DNA from: Eubacteriales Family XIII. Incertae Sedis bacterium
GTDB taxonomy: Bacteria > Bacillota > Clostridia > Peptostreptococcales > Anaerovoracaceae
Assembly: GCA_031264295.1 (NCBI GenBank)
Contig: JAISED010000063.1
Span: 18,909 to 82,908 of the forward strand
Reading direction: 5' to 3'
DNA length: 64,000 nt
The notes below the pieces were generated by a model, which saw nothing but the letters and a program-made list of their open reading frames with translations, had not been told where the DNA came from and ran no database searches. The first letter of the stretch is position 1; each line of letters opens with the position of its first letter. The position numbers and the translations under genes were made by a program. Shown piece after piece: positions 16,682-27,082 of this stretch.

Positions 16682-17848
16682 TCATGATACGCGCTGCCGT
16701 TTCTGCATTACTTCCCCCAGCATTTCTATCCGCTTGCAGAGCGCATCGCAAAGAATATCACACCGGGCTTGGTCGATGAAAAGAGAATCCCCGACGATTT
16801 CACGGAATTCCTCATCAATGCCATCCAGCGCCGTCAGGTCAATCCAATCAAGCGAGAACGCCGGCTTGATCTGTTCACTGTGTCTGGTTCGAAATGGTTT
16901 ACACGGCGATTTCAACGCGTCGGCGTGAATCATGCTCAGAGGCGCTGAAAACCAAAAGGATGTGCCGTTGTCATAGATCGGCGCAGACCCAATCCACTCC
17001 AGCGTGTCGGCATTGCGCAAGACCCCAAAATTGTTTTGATGCCTGTCTTCATTGACAATCAGATAGTCCAGCGCTATCATTCGGTCAAGCTCTTCACGTA
17101 CGTCCGGAATGCCCAAAGCCTCGCAGCAATTCAAGTAATGCCTGTAAACCGACACATGGTTTTCCTTTTTCTGCGTCTGCATGATATTCCATGCACTGAT
17201 GAGTTCAGTTTGGGGCGTCACAAAATTCTCACATACGCTGAACGGGTATTCGTCCTGCATCATCAGTTTATAGGAAACATGCGGAATGCCCAAGCGCCGC
17301 ATTATGGCGCTCGCCAAAACTTCGTTGTAGGGTTCTTGTTGTGTAGCGCCGCTGCCTCCCTTAACAAGGCAGCGCTTACCATTCATGATAAGCCACTTCT
17401 TACGCAACCACCCATCTGAAGTATTATCCGGAGACATCAAGCTGATCTCCGCGCCGTTTGTTCCTTTTCCAAGCAGGATGTCGCCAAGATCCTCGGAAAA
17501 ATGGTTCCCAAAGAAATTGACATTTGCCCATTTCAGAGAGGCGCGCGCCGGACATATCCAATATTGGTCGGACAAGCTTAATCCGAAGCACTTATCCAGT
17601 AAGTTTTGAGTAGACGACAACTCCAGTAGTTGCAAAGCATCTCCGATACCCTGGCGGTTTGCGGGAATAGCGCGCTTCTTCCACCACTCATTCAGAGCGG
17701 CGCGGTCAATTTCGCTTTTTTTGACTGCAACACCTATAGGCACATGATCCGCAGCATAAACGCTCCCTATCTTCGCAATAAAACATGCCGCGTCGTCAAG
17801 CGCCAAATCGGTTACATGAGTATCTTTGTGCATCAATTTGTAATCCAA
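16682..17848 (-). CDS. HipA-like kinase domain protein
   Basis: This 388-residue protein has a kinase-like fold related to HipA. The catalytic loop is IVNEDRHQNNFGVLRN (near 270) and the metal-binding motif is APIYDNGTSFWF (near 293). A Gly-rich loop VKGGSGATQQEPYNEVLAS lies near 170. The N-terminal 150 residues are not recognised. The track start is a TTG with an AGGCGGA-like site upstream; an ATG five codons later is the alternative. Classic HipA phosphorylates glutamyl-tRNA synthetase and is paired with a HipB antitoxin. No HipB-like helix-turn-helix gene lies beside this one, so a toxin role is not supported here. It sits alone between unrelated genes. Confidence 0.7.
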   Translation of the reverse strand: MDYKLMHKDTHVTDLALDDAACFIAKIGSVYAADHVPIGVAVKKSEIDRAALNEWWKKRAIPANRQGIGDALQLLELSSTQNLLDKCFGLSLSDQYWICPARASLKWANVNFFGNHFSEDLGDILLGKGTNGAEISLMSPDNTSDGWLRKKWLIMNGKRCLVKGGSGATQQEPYNEVLASAIMRRLGIPHVSYKLMMQDEYPFSVCENFVTPQTELISAWNIMQTQKKENHVSVYRHYLNCCEALGIPDVREELDRMIALDYLIVNEDRHQNNFGVLRNADTLEWIGSAPIYDNGTSFWFSAPLSMIHADALKSPCKPFRTRHSEQIKPAFSLDWIDLTALDGIDEEFREIVGDSLFIDQARCDILCDALCKRIEMLGEVMQKRQRVS

Positions 17849-17989
17849 CGCGTTATTCCGCCTCTCATCAGATACGATCTGTCAAAATTATATCATAAAC
17901 TTGCTGACCCATCAATTATATTGTGTCAGGCGCGATCCATACGGGAGCGGCTTTTTCGCGTGCGGTTCGTAGCGTGCCGGGCGCTGCTT

Positions 17990-18346
17990 TCAAGAGTTCG
18001 AAATTAGCGCCCGCCCGAAGGGATTGATCACAACGCCGCAAAGCCTTGAGTCATCCACGACGATATGCTGGAGCATGTCAAATGGCAATGAAGACGCGCC
18101 GCCATTGGGAGACGTCCACTTACCGAATTCATCCTCCGATGTAAACGCAGGCAGGAAGAGTTCGTTTTTCTGCGTCGCAAGCAGTGAAAAACCCTTAGCT
18201 TCCGGCGAACGCGGCACAAAGTAAGACGATGAGCGCATACGCCTTGTGAAGAATGCCCTTACATCTCGTCCTCCCGCGCGCATATACCCTAACTGTTCGT
18301 CCCAATCTTTAAAATCTTCGTGATCCTTGTGTTCTTCGCCGTTCAT
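17990..18346 (-). CDS. SseB-family protein
   Basis: This small soluble protein has 118 residues. The track extends it 48 codons upstream into the SLH gene. The ATG at 18346 is preferred because it lies just after that gene's stop and is preceded by AAAGGCG. FSLLATQKNELFLPAFTSED and LPFDMLQHIVVDDSRLCGVV, followed by INPFG, match the SseB N-terminal domain, which is widespread in Gram-positive bacteria. The family name comes from an enterobacterial secretion protein, but in Firmicutes the role is unknown. It starts 23 bases after the SLH protein stop, so it is probably read through from the cobalamin-riboswitch transcript. Confidence 0.65.
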   Translation of the reverse strand: MNGEEHKDHEDFKDWDEQLGYMRAGGRDVRAFFTRRMRSSSYFVPRSPEAKGFSLLATQKNELFLPAFTSEDEFGKWTSPNGGASSLPFDMLQHIVVDDSRLCGVVINPFGRALISNS

Positions 18347-18369
18347 ATGTGCGCCTTTCCGCCATAGCT

Positions 18370-21300
18370 TTATTCTGCGCGTTCCAAATACCGTTGCAGC
18401 AGCGTCGCGGCCTCGGCGCGCGTCGCCGTACCCTCGGGCGCCAGCGTCGTCTTCGTGCGGCCTGTGAGAAGCCCGCCGTTGACCGCCCATGTCATCGCTT
18501 CCTCCGCCCAGCTTGATATCTTCTCCGCGTCGGTGTAGTCACTTGTACCGCCCTCCGTCTTCGGGCTGCCTGAGTAACGGTATAGCATGGCTGCGAACTG
18601 CTCGCGCGTGATCTCTCCGTTAGGGTTTGTGCCGTCTGTTATGCGGTTCGTTATGCCCCATTCGACCGCTTTTGAGTACCACGTCTCGCCGCCGTTCGTG
18701 TCTATACCGGCCTCCCGCGCCAGTATGGTTATGAGCATGGCGCGTGTTAGCGCCGTCTGCGGCGCATAGGCCGAGTCGCCTGTGCCGTTCATGAGACCCT
18801 TTGCGTAAACGTAACGTATGGCCTTGTAGTACCAGTCTCCCCTCTTGATGTCCTCAAACGGGCTGATCCATTCACTGACGAAGTATTCTCCTGTCTCGGA
18901 GGTCGTAAACACCATCTTGCCTGTCGCTGCGTCGTATTTTGCATCCTTGATCTCTGTATAATCTCCGTTCGCGCCGAGTTTGTAGACTGTAAGCAGCTCT
19001 GCGTCATCGTCCGTATTCTTTGTGTATGGAAGCGATACGGCGACGCTTCCTCCTAGCTCTGATATCTCTGCGCCTCCTACCTTGACGGTCAATGAAAACG
19101 CCTTGTTGCTCGTCTTAAGGGTCTCTGTTTTACCCTGATCTGCTATGATCACTTCGAGCGTGTCGCCTGTCTTGGCCGCTATTGCGGTCAAGGCTTCTTT
19201 GCTGAAGCTCATGTCTCCTACGGGTGATTTGACGACTAATTCGAATCCGTTGTCTGCAATCTCCTTTGCGGAGGATTTGGGCAGTGTCACATCGGCGATC
19301 TTTGTACTCTCGTTGCCCTTTACTGTGATCGACACGGCTGTGGATTTGTCTTTCTTGGCCTTGTCTACGGCTGCTTTGACGTCTTCGCTCTTGACTACGA
19401 CTTTCGCTGTGCCGCCTCCGAGGCTTTCTTCGGCCTTGATTTCACTTGTTGATGCAGTCCCTGAAGTCCCGCCCGGCGTTTTCGCATCCGCTGAGGTAGG
19501 CAGGCGATCAGGCGCGTTAAGCCATTTGTTGTACTGTGAACCGTCGCCGAGCGTGGGGTATTGCAGATCGCTGAACCAGTCGCCCACCTCGTGGCGATAG
19601 TCATTCACGTAGTGCCATACCACCTTATCGCCGTCGTGTAATGTCTGTTCCTTGATCCCGTAACCGGGGTGGCTGCCGTTTACTGTGTACATCCACCCTG
19701 AATAAGAGCCGTTTGTGAACTCGGACAGACGGTAGGCGCCGAGAACGGTAGGCGCTGTGATTGTTTTGACGTAGTTGCTCTCCGCTCCTGTCTGTGAAAG
19801 CCCCGCGCCCTGAATCGCCAGCATGAACAGGTCATACATAGTAGCGCCCCTGTTTAGTGTGTAGCTGCTTGTCGGTATCCATGTTACGTATTCGGAATCG
19901 TTTACGCCCGCGCTGAGGTTTACGTCCTTGCTCGCCCGTGTAGCGCCTATCAGGCGAAAGCTGACAGATATCCCGCTGTCACCTGTAGAGCCGCCTGTCG
20001 TTTCAAGCTTGGCTATGGCTTCAGACAGCGCGGTCTTCGCCGCGTCTACTTCTTCTTGCGTGGCTGACGGCTTCGCTTCTATGGTCTTGGCTGCCGCAAG
20101 CACGTTTTTCAGATTATTGAGGCTTGACGCGGTATAGGACGCCGGGCTTTGCACAGCGGCTTCCGCCTTCGCTATCAGTGCGGAAAGTAGGGTCTTGTCA
20201 ACGGCGGGCGTGGTGTCTGTAATCAGAAGCTTCGCATCGCTCATGTCGTAGAGCGCCGGTAGCTTCTTCACGAAACGCTCATAGGCTACAAGTGCGTATG
20301 CGGCCTGATCCGTGGCCATACCGTCGACTGCTCCGTCCCATGTGTGTTTGAATCCTCCGTTCGCGTCCGCGAAGCTCAGCAAAAAGTCGATCGGACTCTT
20401 GCCGTTCTTGATAAAGTTCGTATCCGTGTCGGCATCTATGCCCAGCGCGGAAAGCGCGACGATAAGCTGTGATATGTTTTCTGAGGATTTATCGCCCCAG
20501 GCTATAAACGTGCCGTCGTCCTGCTGCGCGTTTGACAACCAAGTTATCGCTCTGCTTATAGCCTCTTCGACCTCGGCTTGTGTTCTGTACGGCGCAAGCG
20601 CCTGTAGGCACATCGCTGTGATATCGGGATCGGGATTAGCGCCGCCGAGCGACCAACCGCCCCCGCTGATTTCAGCCTCCAGTATCGCGTTAACCAAGGC
20701 TTCGCGCGCGCCTGTGAGTTCATATCCGCCCGAATCAATGGCGAGCAGCGCATATATTGCGCCGTTGATTCCCTGTCTGTTCACCCACGTCATATCCGCT
20801 AACGGTGCGACAAGATTATTGCCTTCGACATTTGCCGCGTTTAGACCGATCGCCGTCAGGCCGAGTATGGCGCGGGAATTCTCCGTGGATCTGTTCTCGT
20901 CTATCTTCGCCTTGCCGTTTATCTCCGCGAACACGCGGCTGTAGTAGCCATCGTAGTAAGCGGCTTCTGTATATCCGCTGCGGGCTAGGGCTAGTATCGT
21001 CCATTCCCCTCCGCCCGTGCCGAATACGGGCGTCGGCACGCTTGTACGCAGATACGTGAGTGCGCTTGCAAGCGCTGTCTCGTAGGGAATATCCGGGGTA
21101 TCCGGCGGGATCAGCCAGCCGTTCGGGTACTGCGGCGTACCGCCGTCCATATCTGTTTCCAAGTAAAAGTCGTCCACATAGTGCCAGATAATCTCATCGC
21201 CCGCTTTGACTTGCTGCGCGCGCAAACCCTGCGACGTATGTACGCCGTTCACCGTGTACATCCAACCTGAGTTCGAGCCGTTGTCCGCTTGCGTGAGCAT

Positions 21301-24300
21301 TCCGCCACCGTATTTTGCGGGGATTGCAATTGCGCTTATGTAGTTTTGCTGTCCCTCGGTGTAGGAGAGTCCGGCATTACCGAGCGCCCAATCGAATACA
21401 TCGAACACGGTAGCGCTCGTTTTGCCTGCCATGGAATATTCCACGGGGTTGATCCAGTTCTGATATTCGGTCTGCGCGCCGTAGCCCGGCTTGTCCGCAT
21501 GCTTAGCCGCGCCCACAAGACGGAATGTAACGACATTTTTAAGCTCGTCTGACGGCGTCACCGTTAGGACTGCCCGCGCATATGTGAGTTTGTTCGGGCT
21601 GCCTAGCTTGGCCGATATTATGTGCGCGCCCAGGGCAAGGTCTCCGGTATGAATGGTCACGTTTCCGTTTTCATCAGTTACGAGATCGCTTGCGCCGGTC
21701 ATGACGCTCTGTGCGGGATTGCCGTCTATGTAAATCTGCGCGTTTTCAATCGCAGCGCCCACCGTACCGTCTGTACCGACAGGCTTGCCGCGCAGTGTAA
21801 ATGCAATGCTTCCACCTTTAGCAACGCTGATTTCTTCGTTCGTAAACCACGCGCGTTGTTGTCCGCTGTTGTTTTCGTTGTAGTACAATACGATCTCATC
21901 ATTCGGTTTAACAAGTGTTTTCCAGTAATCCGCCGTGACAAGTCCGTTAGCCTCTAAGACCCAAGCCGCGCCCGCAAGCGGCTCACCGTTTATCGTAACG
22001 TTCGGCGTCAGCTTCCCCTGATAGGCGGTGAAATCGATCTGCGGCTGTCTGCCGCTCAGCGCGTCGATCAGCGCGTGGAGCACGGTGTAACCGCCTGGGT
22101 TGTATTCGACATAGCCCTGCCGCGCCAGATCCGCCGGGGTTTTGCCCGCGTCGTATTCAATCACTCCGTCGTATAGCACGGTGTTTTGCGATATGATCTT
22201 AAGCTTTGCCGCTCCTGACGCTTGGTTCAACTTGTCGGCATCAGTGAACGCGGGGATGAATACACTCTCTGTATCCTTCTTTACGTCGAAGGCGCCTGTC
22301 TTGGTCACATAGCCTGATTTTTCAACATAATATCTGTAACCATCCGCGACTGGCAGCGGCCATGCGCCGTCTTCATCTTGTGTGACCCTCGCGCCGTCCG
22401 GCTTACGGATGGTAAGCGTTGCGCCTTCGTCGACTGCTATCGTGAAAGCCGGCGGCGCCGCGCCGCGTTTCACCTTGATGGTATATGTAACTGTATTTTT
22501 CGTTCCTGTATCTGTGTCATTGTCCGCCGCTATTCCGACAACGGTGATAATCGTTTCATCACCGGTGAGCGCAATAGGAGATGACTCTCCATCGCTTACG
22601 GGCATACCGTTTACCGTTACACTTGTAACTTTACCGTTCGGCTCAGTAAACGGGCGAACATTTACCCTTACATTGTTTACATTATATGGAACTTCTGCGA
22701 TGTAGCTGCTGCGCGTGGCGAGGAAACCGTAGCCGAGTGAAAGAACGGGTTTGTCCCCATCGCCCGACAACTCCGCGCTTGTATCCACTGCGGCGGGGCT
22801 GCCGTCCGCGTCCGCCGCGAACAGACGTCCGCTGTAATAGTCTGCATCCGCTTTGTTGTCGAGATTCAGCTGTACATCTTGGATATAGGGGTATCTCCCC
22901 CTGTCTTCCTCAAGTATTCGGCGAAATGTATATGCCACCGGATTGCCGGCGTTCAAATCGTCGGGTGTGATAATCGCTTCAAGAAATCCTTGATTCGTAC
23001 TGCCCCAGTCGGAAACGGAAATGCTGTCCATTACAGCCCTATCACTATAAAACCATCTAGCGGCTATGCTATCTGGATGTGTAGAAACCCAATTTCGGTA
23101 ATATCCCTTCCCGTTTACCGCATAAAAGTGTAATGCGGTCGATACGTAAATATTGCCATTTTCCGCACGGGCAAGGGGGACGTCGAAATTCCTGAAACGC
23201 CCGATGTCAGGCAGACGTGTTTCCGCTTCAACCGAAGTAGTATAATAACTAATGCCACTGGGCAAGGCATATTCATTTTTCTCCTTCTCACGTGCAAAGA
23301 CATCATCCTCCACGTAAAAAGAGATATCTGGTAATATAGAGAAATCGCCTGAAACTGCGTCTGCGTTCAAATTCGCCTTAACGCCGTTTTCCCCGATACT
23401 GTGATGCGCTCCCGATGCGCTTCCCCAACCTGATGACGTTGCAACGCCTTTGCTTAAGGTAGCGGCGCCCGGTTCTATGAATGTTAGATTAAGCAAATTT
23501 TTATTCGCAAAATCATAGCCGACGTCGCTGACACCTCGCATGGTTGCTCCCCACGAAGTCTCATATACAGCGTGCATACTGCCGGAATTATAGATTCCAG
23601 CCAGCTTTATCGGCGCGGACTCAACCCCGTCAAAGAATATCTGTACGGTGTCGCCGAGAGCTGCATTGTCCCCTTTTTTCCAATCAGGATTGCTGAGGTT
23701 TGTAATATTTACGGTCACGCCCTTGGCCTTGATCACGTGGTATTGTTTGAAATCCTGCGAACTTGCCGCCACTTCAACGATATTCCGCCCTTCTTTGAGG
23801 TTGATAGTATAGCTGCCGTCCGCATTTGGTCTGTATGTCGTCCATTTGTCCGCCTTATTCCATTCGTCGGCGAGGCCGCCATTGTGCAGCGGGTCGTGAA
23901 CGCGCACGGAAATATAGCCGTTGTCGACAGCGGGCGTGAATGTGTACTCCGCATAGTCGGAGACATCGCGGTCGAAATAATACGTGTTGGTTTCCTGCGC
24001 TTTTATGTTGGTCTGAAGATTTGTGGGATTTGCCGCAGCAGGATTTGAAACAGTATTCACGATGAAAATACCTTCGTGAACAGGATCGGTTTCAGGATAG
24101 AACACATCGGTTTGTGTGGGAGTAAAGCATCCGCTTTCATCAACGCTTGCCTTGCCCTCAGTATATGTCTTATACCACTGCAAGGGATCATACGTCACCT
24201 TAACAACGCTCAGACCGGCATTACCCGATGATATGATGAAGGAATCCCGCCCCGGATTGTTTTTAGACGCGGCACTTACTTGCCCGCTTAGATTGAGCAC

Positions 24301-25551
24301 CTCAACGCGGTAGTCGGGATTTACGAAAAAGTTCGCCATTGTATCGTCTAACGCCAATCCCTGCCAAACCCGCAGCGGCACCAGTTCAAATGTAGAATTT
24401 TCCGGCATCACAAGATGCTGGGCGTCATTTATATTCAAATAAAGGTCATTCGATCTGTGCCCTTGCCGCGTTCGTGTGACCTCACCAATTGTTTGCAAAT
24501 TCAGGTTTACTGACTTTATTTCTTTTTCAGTATTTTGCGCTCTACCGATATTTTGTAGTTCAACGGCTGTTTTCACAAACGGGCTGCTCCCACCGCCGGC
24601 AAGAACAGTACAGTAATACGGTAATCTAGCCTTGTATATATCGTAACCGTCCACATTTTCACTTTCGAGTGTCACTGTATTAAGAATGCGAAATGGTGTA
24701 AAATGTGCGCCAACTTTATTGAAGAACATTATCGGAGCGCCGTGTGTGACCTTTACTTCTATTTCTGTTAGCGCCGCACCTCTTTGGTTCGGGAAGTGGT
24801 TTGAACCTGGTGTAAACAACATCAGATCAGTAATCTGATTCTTTACTTGCAGGCTGTAATCATTTATGGCATAATCAGGATTTGACGGATCCACCCGAAA
24901 ATCCACATACTTATTTAGCTGTGTGCAAATCAAATATTCTACAACTGTCATTAATCCTATGGTGTCTGATGCATCCCCAACTGTAACGGGATCGTGAATT
25001 GGCTTTACTTCATTCTGAAGCATGTCAAACATTGTTATCTTGACATCGTAGACCTCTTCCGTTTCATCAATGTAAACACATCCATATTCGGCCACGGCGA
25101 ACTTCACAGGTAAGAGATAGAATACCTGTACTGCGGTGCCGTCGACATCCACCAGGAACACACCGTCCGCCGTCTGCTTGCGTGAATCTCCGCCGCCGGC
25201 AAATGTACGCCAATAATAGTAGCCGGGTTCGCATTGGAATGTGACATGTGACCTGTTAGCGGTGTCTATTGTTGCATTGCCAATGTCTACCTTGCTGTCA
25301 GCCGAAAAATCTTCAGTTCTGTATACTTCAAGCTGGTCGCCGGTTATAGCCGTAACTGCTGAAATGCCTTGAGCCGGAACAGCTGCGATAGATCTTAGGC
25401 TGTAATTTATGGTTATAGTGCGCAGATCAGCCGAACTGACTGCCTCGGCCGATTCGGCCGCAAAGGCGGAACCTATGGCAGGCGACAATCCAAACGACAT
25501 TGCCGCGATCAGAATTGCCGCTATAATAGATTTGAATTTATGTAACTTCAC
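18370..25551 (-). CDS. Giant SLH surface protein with transcobalamin-like alpha/alpha barrel and DUF4430 modules
   Basis: The protein has 2393 residues, a GTG start and a signal peptide (MKLHKFKSIIAAILIAAMSF). The first 1000 residues are beta-rich and end in a cadherin-like strand set. Three DUF4430-like modules follow at about 1105-1240, 1370-1460 and 1857-1994; the last two contain SGWMYTVNG and DEIIWHYV or DKVVWHYV. A prenyltransferase/squalene-cyclase-type alpha/alpha repeat region spans about 1487-1760. A FIVAR helix pair is near 1784-1850, and three SLH repeats (about 2230-2393) anchor it to the cell wall. An alpha/alpha barrel with a DUF4430 domain is the fold plan of intrinsic factor and transcobalamin. 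The gene lies downstream of a cobalamin riboswitch. Corrinoid capture at the cell surface is therefore a strong inference, not shown directly. Confidence 0.8.
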   Translation of the reverse strand: MKLHKFKSIIAAILIAAMSFGLSPAIGSAFAAESAEAVSSADLRTITINYSLRSIAAVPAQGISAVTAITGDQLEVYRTEDFSADSKVDIGNATIDTANRSHVTFQCEPGYYYWRTFAGGGDSRKQTADGVFLVDVDGTAVQVFYLLPVKFAVAEYGCVYIDETEEVYDVKITMFDMLQNEVKPIHDPVTVGDASDTIGLMTVVEYLICTQLNKYVDFRVDPSNPDYAINDYSLQVKNQITDLMLFTPGSNHFPNQRGAALTEIEVKVTHGAPIMFFNKVGAHFTPFRILNTVTLESENVDGYDIYKARLPYYCTVLAGGGSSPFVKTAVELQNIGRAQNTEKEIKSVNLNLQTIGEVTRTRQGHRSNDLYLNINDAQHLVMPENSTFELVPLRVWQGLALDDTMANFFVNPDYRVEVLNLSGQVSAASKNNPGRDSFIISSGNAGLSVVKVTYDPLQWYKTYTEGKASVDESGCFTPTQTDVFYPETDPVHEGIFIVNTVSNPAAANPTNLQTNIKAQETNTYYFDRDVSDYAEYTFTPAVDNGYISVRVHDPLHNGGLADEWNKADKWTTYRPNADGSYTINLKEGRNIVEVAASSQDFKQYHVIKAKGVTVNITNLSNPDWKKGDNAALGDTVQIFFDGVESAPIKLAGIYNSGSMHAVYETSWGATMRGVSDVGYDFANKNLLNLTFIEPGAATLSKGVATSSGWGSASGAHHSIGENGVKANLNADAVSGDFSILPDISFYVEDDVFAREKEKNEYALPSGISYYTTSVEAETRLPDIGRFRNFDVPLARAENGNIYVSTALHFYAVNGKGYYRNWVSTHPDSIAARWFYSDRAVMDSISVSDWGSTNQGFLEAIITPDDLNAGNPVAYTFRRILEEDRGRYPYIQDVQLNLDNKADADYYSGRLFAADADGSPAAVDTSAELSGDGDKPVLSLGYGFLATRSSYIAEVPYNVNNVRVNVRPFTEPNGKVTSVTVNGMPVSDGESSPIALTGDETIITVVGIAADNDTDTGTKNTVTYTIKVKRGAAPPAFTIAVDEGATLTIRKPDGARVTQDEDGAWPLPVADGYRYYVEKSGYVTKTGAFDVKKDTESVFIPAFTDADKLNQASGAAKLKIISQNTVLYDGVIEYDAGKTPADLARQGYVEYNPGGYTVLHALIDALSGRQPQIDFTAYQGKLTPNVTINGEPLAGAAWVLEANGLVTADYWKTLVKPNDEIVLYYNENNSGQQRAWFTNEEISVAKGGSIAFTLRGKPVGTDGTVGAAIENAQIYIDGNPAQSVMTGASDLVTDENGNVTIHTGDLALGAHIISAKLGSPNKLTYARAVLTVTPSDELKNVVTFRLVGAAKHADKPGYGAQTEYQNWINPVEYSMAGKTSATVFDVFDWALGNAGLSYTEGQQNYISAIAIPAKYGGGMLTQADNGSNSGWMYTVNGVHTSQGLRAQQVKAGDEIIWHYVDDFYLETDMDGGTPQYPNGWLIPPDTPDIPYETALASALTYLRTSVPTPVFGTGGGEWTILALARSGYTEAAYYDGYYSRVFAEINGKAKIDENRSTENSRAILGLTAIGLNAANVEGNNLVAPLADMTWVNRQGINGAIYALLAIDSGGYELTGAREALVNAILEAEISGGGWSLGGANPDPDITAMCLQALAPYRTQAEVEEAISRAITWLSNAQQDDGTFIAWGDKSSENISQLIVALSALGIDADTDTNFIKNGKSPIDFLLSFADANGGFKHTWDGAVDGMATDQAAYALVAYERFVKKLPALYDMSDAKLLITDTTPAVDKTLLSALIAKAEAAVQSPASYTASSLNNLKNVLAAAKTIEAKPSATQEEVDAAKTALSEAIAKLETTGGSTGDSGISVSFRLIGATRASKDVNLSAGVNDSEYVTWIPTSSYTLNRGATMYDLFMLAIQGAGLSQTGAESNYVKTITAPTVLGAYRLSEFTNGSYSGWMYTVNGSHPGYGIKEQTLHDGDKVVWHYVNDYRHEVGDWFSDLQYPTLGDGSQYNKWLNAPDRLPTSADAKTPGGTSGTASTSEIKAEESLGGGTAKVVVKSEDVKAAVDKAKKDKSTAVSITVKGNESTKIADVTLPKSSAKEIADNGFELVVKSPVGDMSFSKEALTAIAAKTGDTLEVIIADQGKTETLKTSNKAFSLTVKVGGAEISELGGSVAVSLPYTKNTDDDAELLTVYKLGANGDYTEIKDAKYDAATGKMVFTTSETGEYFVSEWISPFEDIKRGDWYYKAIRYVYAKGLMNGTGDSAYAPQTALTRAMLITILAREAGIDTNGGETWYSKAVEWGITNRITDGTNPNGEITREQFAAMLYRYSGSPKTEGGTSDYTDAEKISSWAEEAMTWAVNGGLLTGRTKTTLAPEGTATRAEAATLLQRYLERAE

Positions 25552-25584
25552 GAAAAATGCATCCTTTCTTAAAACGCTTATTAA

Positions 25585-25626
25585 CGAAAAATCGCGGGGA
25601 GGCGTGAAAGTTCACCGCTCCCCGCG
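25585..25626 (-). terminator. Intercistronic terminator before the giant SLH gene
   Basis: CGCGGGGAG pairs with CTCCCCGCG, with an inner GTGAA/TTCAC stem. ATTTTTCG follows on the minus strand. It lies between the secreted protein gene and the SLH gene and may lower read-through, so the two proteins would be made in different amounts. Confidence 0.75.
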
Positions 25627-25649
25627 CTATTAAACTATGCAGCGATCAC

Positions 25650-26615
25650 CTAGGGATTGATGATATCCGGGAATAATTCATCATCATAGTAGTCGCCGAA
25701 TTTCAGTACAACATAGTCTCCCTCGGATAACTTGTAATCATCCATGGTGATTATTTTAGACATGGGATCTACATTATACTGGCCGGGTATCCTCGGATCC
25801 GCTTTATAAACGCGGTACAACCAGCCGTCAGGAAGGGTTGTTGGGTGCGGCACGCCATTGATCGTGATGGATTCGATGCCGTCAAATCCCCGTGCCGACG
25901 TCCAACTGTCCGCTGCTTTTTGAAAATATACCGCATTGGCAAATCCATCCAAAGCCGTCACATAGGAACGCCCTATATGCGCTCCGCTGTAATAATCATT
26001 CCCAGATGCGCTGAATGGTCTAGGCGTTACTGACGGCAGACCTGTGTCCGGATCGTAAATCGCATATATCAATCCGCCCACGATCACGTTAGGGTCGTCC
26101 TGTACCCTCTCATTCGTTACAACAAAGGTGAAATCAGCTCCGGGCAGATCAACGTCGGCAGTATACGTCGCCTTTACGCTGTACGGACCTGTATCCGGAG
26201 CATTGGCATAGTACGATGAAAAGTACGCCTCATATGCCGGTGCTTCGCCAATAACGGAACCGAAATCATAGTCGAATTCACTTTCAAAATCCAGTGAAGC
26301 TATGTTGCTCAGCGTGCCTGGCGTATTATCCGACCAGCTTATGTCCGCCGCGCTGAATCCTGATGGGAACGGCGCTAAAAAATAGATACCTGAAGCCGAT
26401 ACGCCAAGCGCGAACTCCGTGTATGCGTCAATAAATTGCGACTGTGTAACATCGAAGGTAAACGCCGGATATTCCGGAACTGTCGCCAATATCTCCGGCG
26501 GAGCGGCCGTCGCCGTAGGCGCGGCTGCGAACGCCTGAGCGCCGATCAGTGAAAACATCATCGTTGCCGCGAGCAGCGCGGTCAAGATTCTCTTATGGGA
26601 TTTTGTGGCTTTCAT
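25650..26615 (-). CDS. Secreted protein with DUF4430-like C-terminus
   Basis: The protein has 321 residues. A signal peptide (ILTALLAATMMFSLIGAQAFA) ends near residue 31, and there is no SLH repeat, sortase motif or lipobox. The middle is acidic and rich in aromatic residues. The end (GWLYRVYK and YKLSEGDYVVLKFGDYY) resembles the last strands of the DUF4430 modules in the next gene. It is the first gene after the cobalamin riboswitch. It may be a free or loosely held corrinoid-binding partner of the giant SLH protein (inference). I do not recognise a named family over its full length. Confidence 0.6.
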   Translation of the reverse strand: MKATKSHKRILTALLAATMMFSLIGAQAFAAAPTATAAPPEILATVPEYPAFTFDVTQSQFIDAYTEFALGVSASGIYFLAPFPSGFSAADISWSDNTPGTLSNIASLDFESEFDYDFGSVIGEAPAYEAYFSSYYANAPDTGPYSVKATYTADVDLPGADFTFVVTNERVQDDPNVIVGGLIYAIYDPDTGLPSVTPRPFSASGNDYYSGAHIGRSYVTALDGFANAVYFQKAADSWTSARGFDGIESITINGVPHPTTLPDGWLYRVYKADPRIPGQYNVDPMSKIITMDDYKLSEGDYVVLKFGDYYDDELFPDIINP

Positions 26616-26974
26616 CTTAAAACCTGTCCTTTCTTTCTAATTTTGTTCAATTTTCATTGAACTGATTTTCTTGAATTTAATTTTGGACTTTGCTTCAGCG
26701 AGGGCGAACGCGCGTATATCATGCGCCGCTCCGCCGGGTCGTCCCTTTCGGTGTAATGCTGAATCAAGTAAGTAGATGCATTCGGCAAGCGGCGGCGCGG
26801 ACGGCCTCTTCGTCTCGCTTGCCGCAGCAAACTCCCGACCTGATTCTGCAAGGTGTCTTTAACACTGCGTCCCCCTTTCGCATTGTCATTGTTAAGCGCA
26901 TTACGCGCTGCGGATTCAATCTCTAGCCCCACACTGCCCCGTCATGCGGAATCGTTCCGCCTTCAATCTTGCAC
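26616..26974. other. Leader between riboswitch terminator and first gene; nothing firm seen
   Basis: This 360-base stretch is transcribed leader if the riboswitch terminator is read through. It holds two small hairpins (GCGGAA/TTCCGC at 26946-26960 and GTTCAAT/ATTGAAC near 26645). A 92-codon minus-strand ORF (26654-26932) starts at a GTG without a good ribosome binding site. I see no convincing gene. Confidence 0.5.
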
Positions 26975-27021
26975 AAAACAAAAAGACCGCGACAACCCAA
27001 ATTCTTGGAATTGTCACGGCC
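26975..27021 (-). terminator. Riboswitch-controlled intrinsic terminator
   Basis: On the minus strand GGCCGTGACAA pairs with TTGTCGCGGTC through G-C, A-T and G-U pairs, and TTTTTGTTTTG follows. It lies about 60 bases after the cobalamin riboswitch core. This is where an expression platform that stops transcription would be expected. Confidence 0.85.
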
Positions 27022-27082
27022 GTTATTCCCGTGATCCCCACAAGTACTCGCTGCGCGCGCGAAAATACCTGCCATAAAGCCT

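Noticed and set aside
16682-17848. HipBA toxin-antitoxin pair
   Set aside because: The HipA-like kinase has no adjacent HipB-type helix-turn-helix gene.
26654-26932. 92-codon minus-strand ORF in the riboswitch leader
   Set aside because: It has a GTG start without a ribosome binding site, Arg-rich low-complexity content and no recognisable motif. I treat it as leader sequence.
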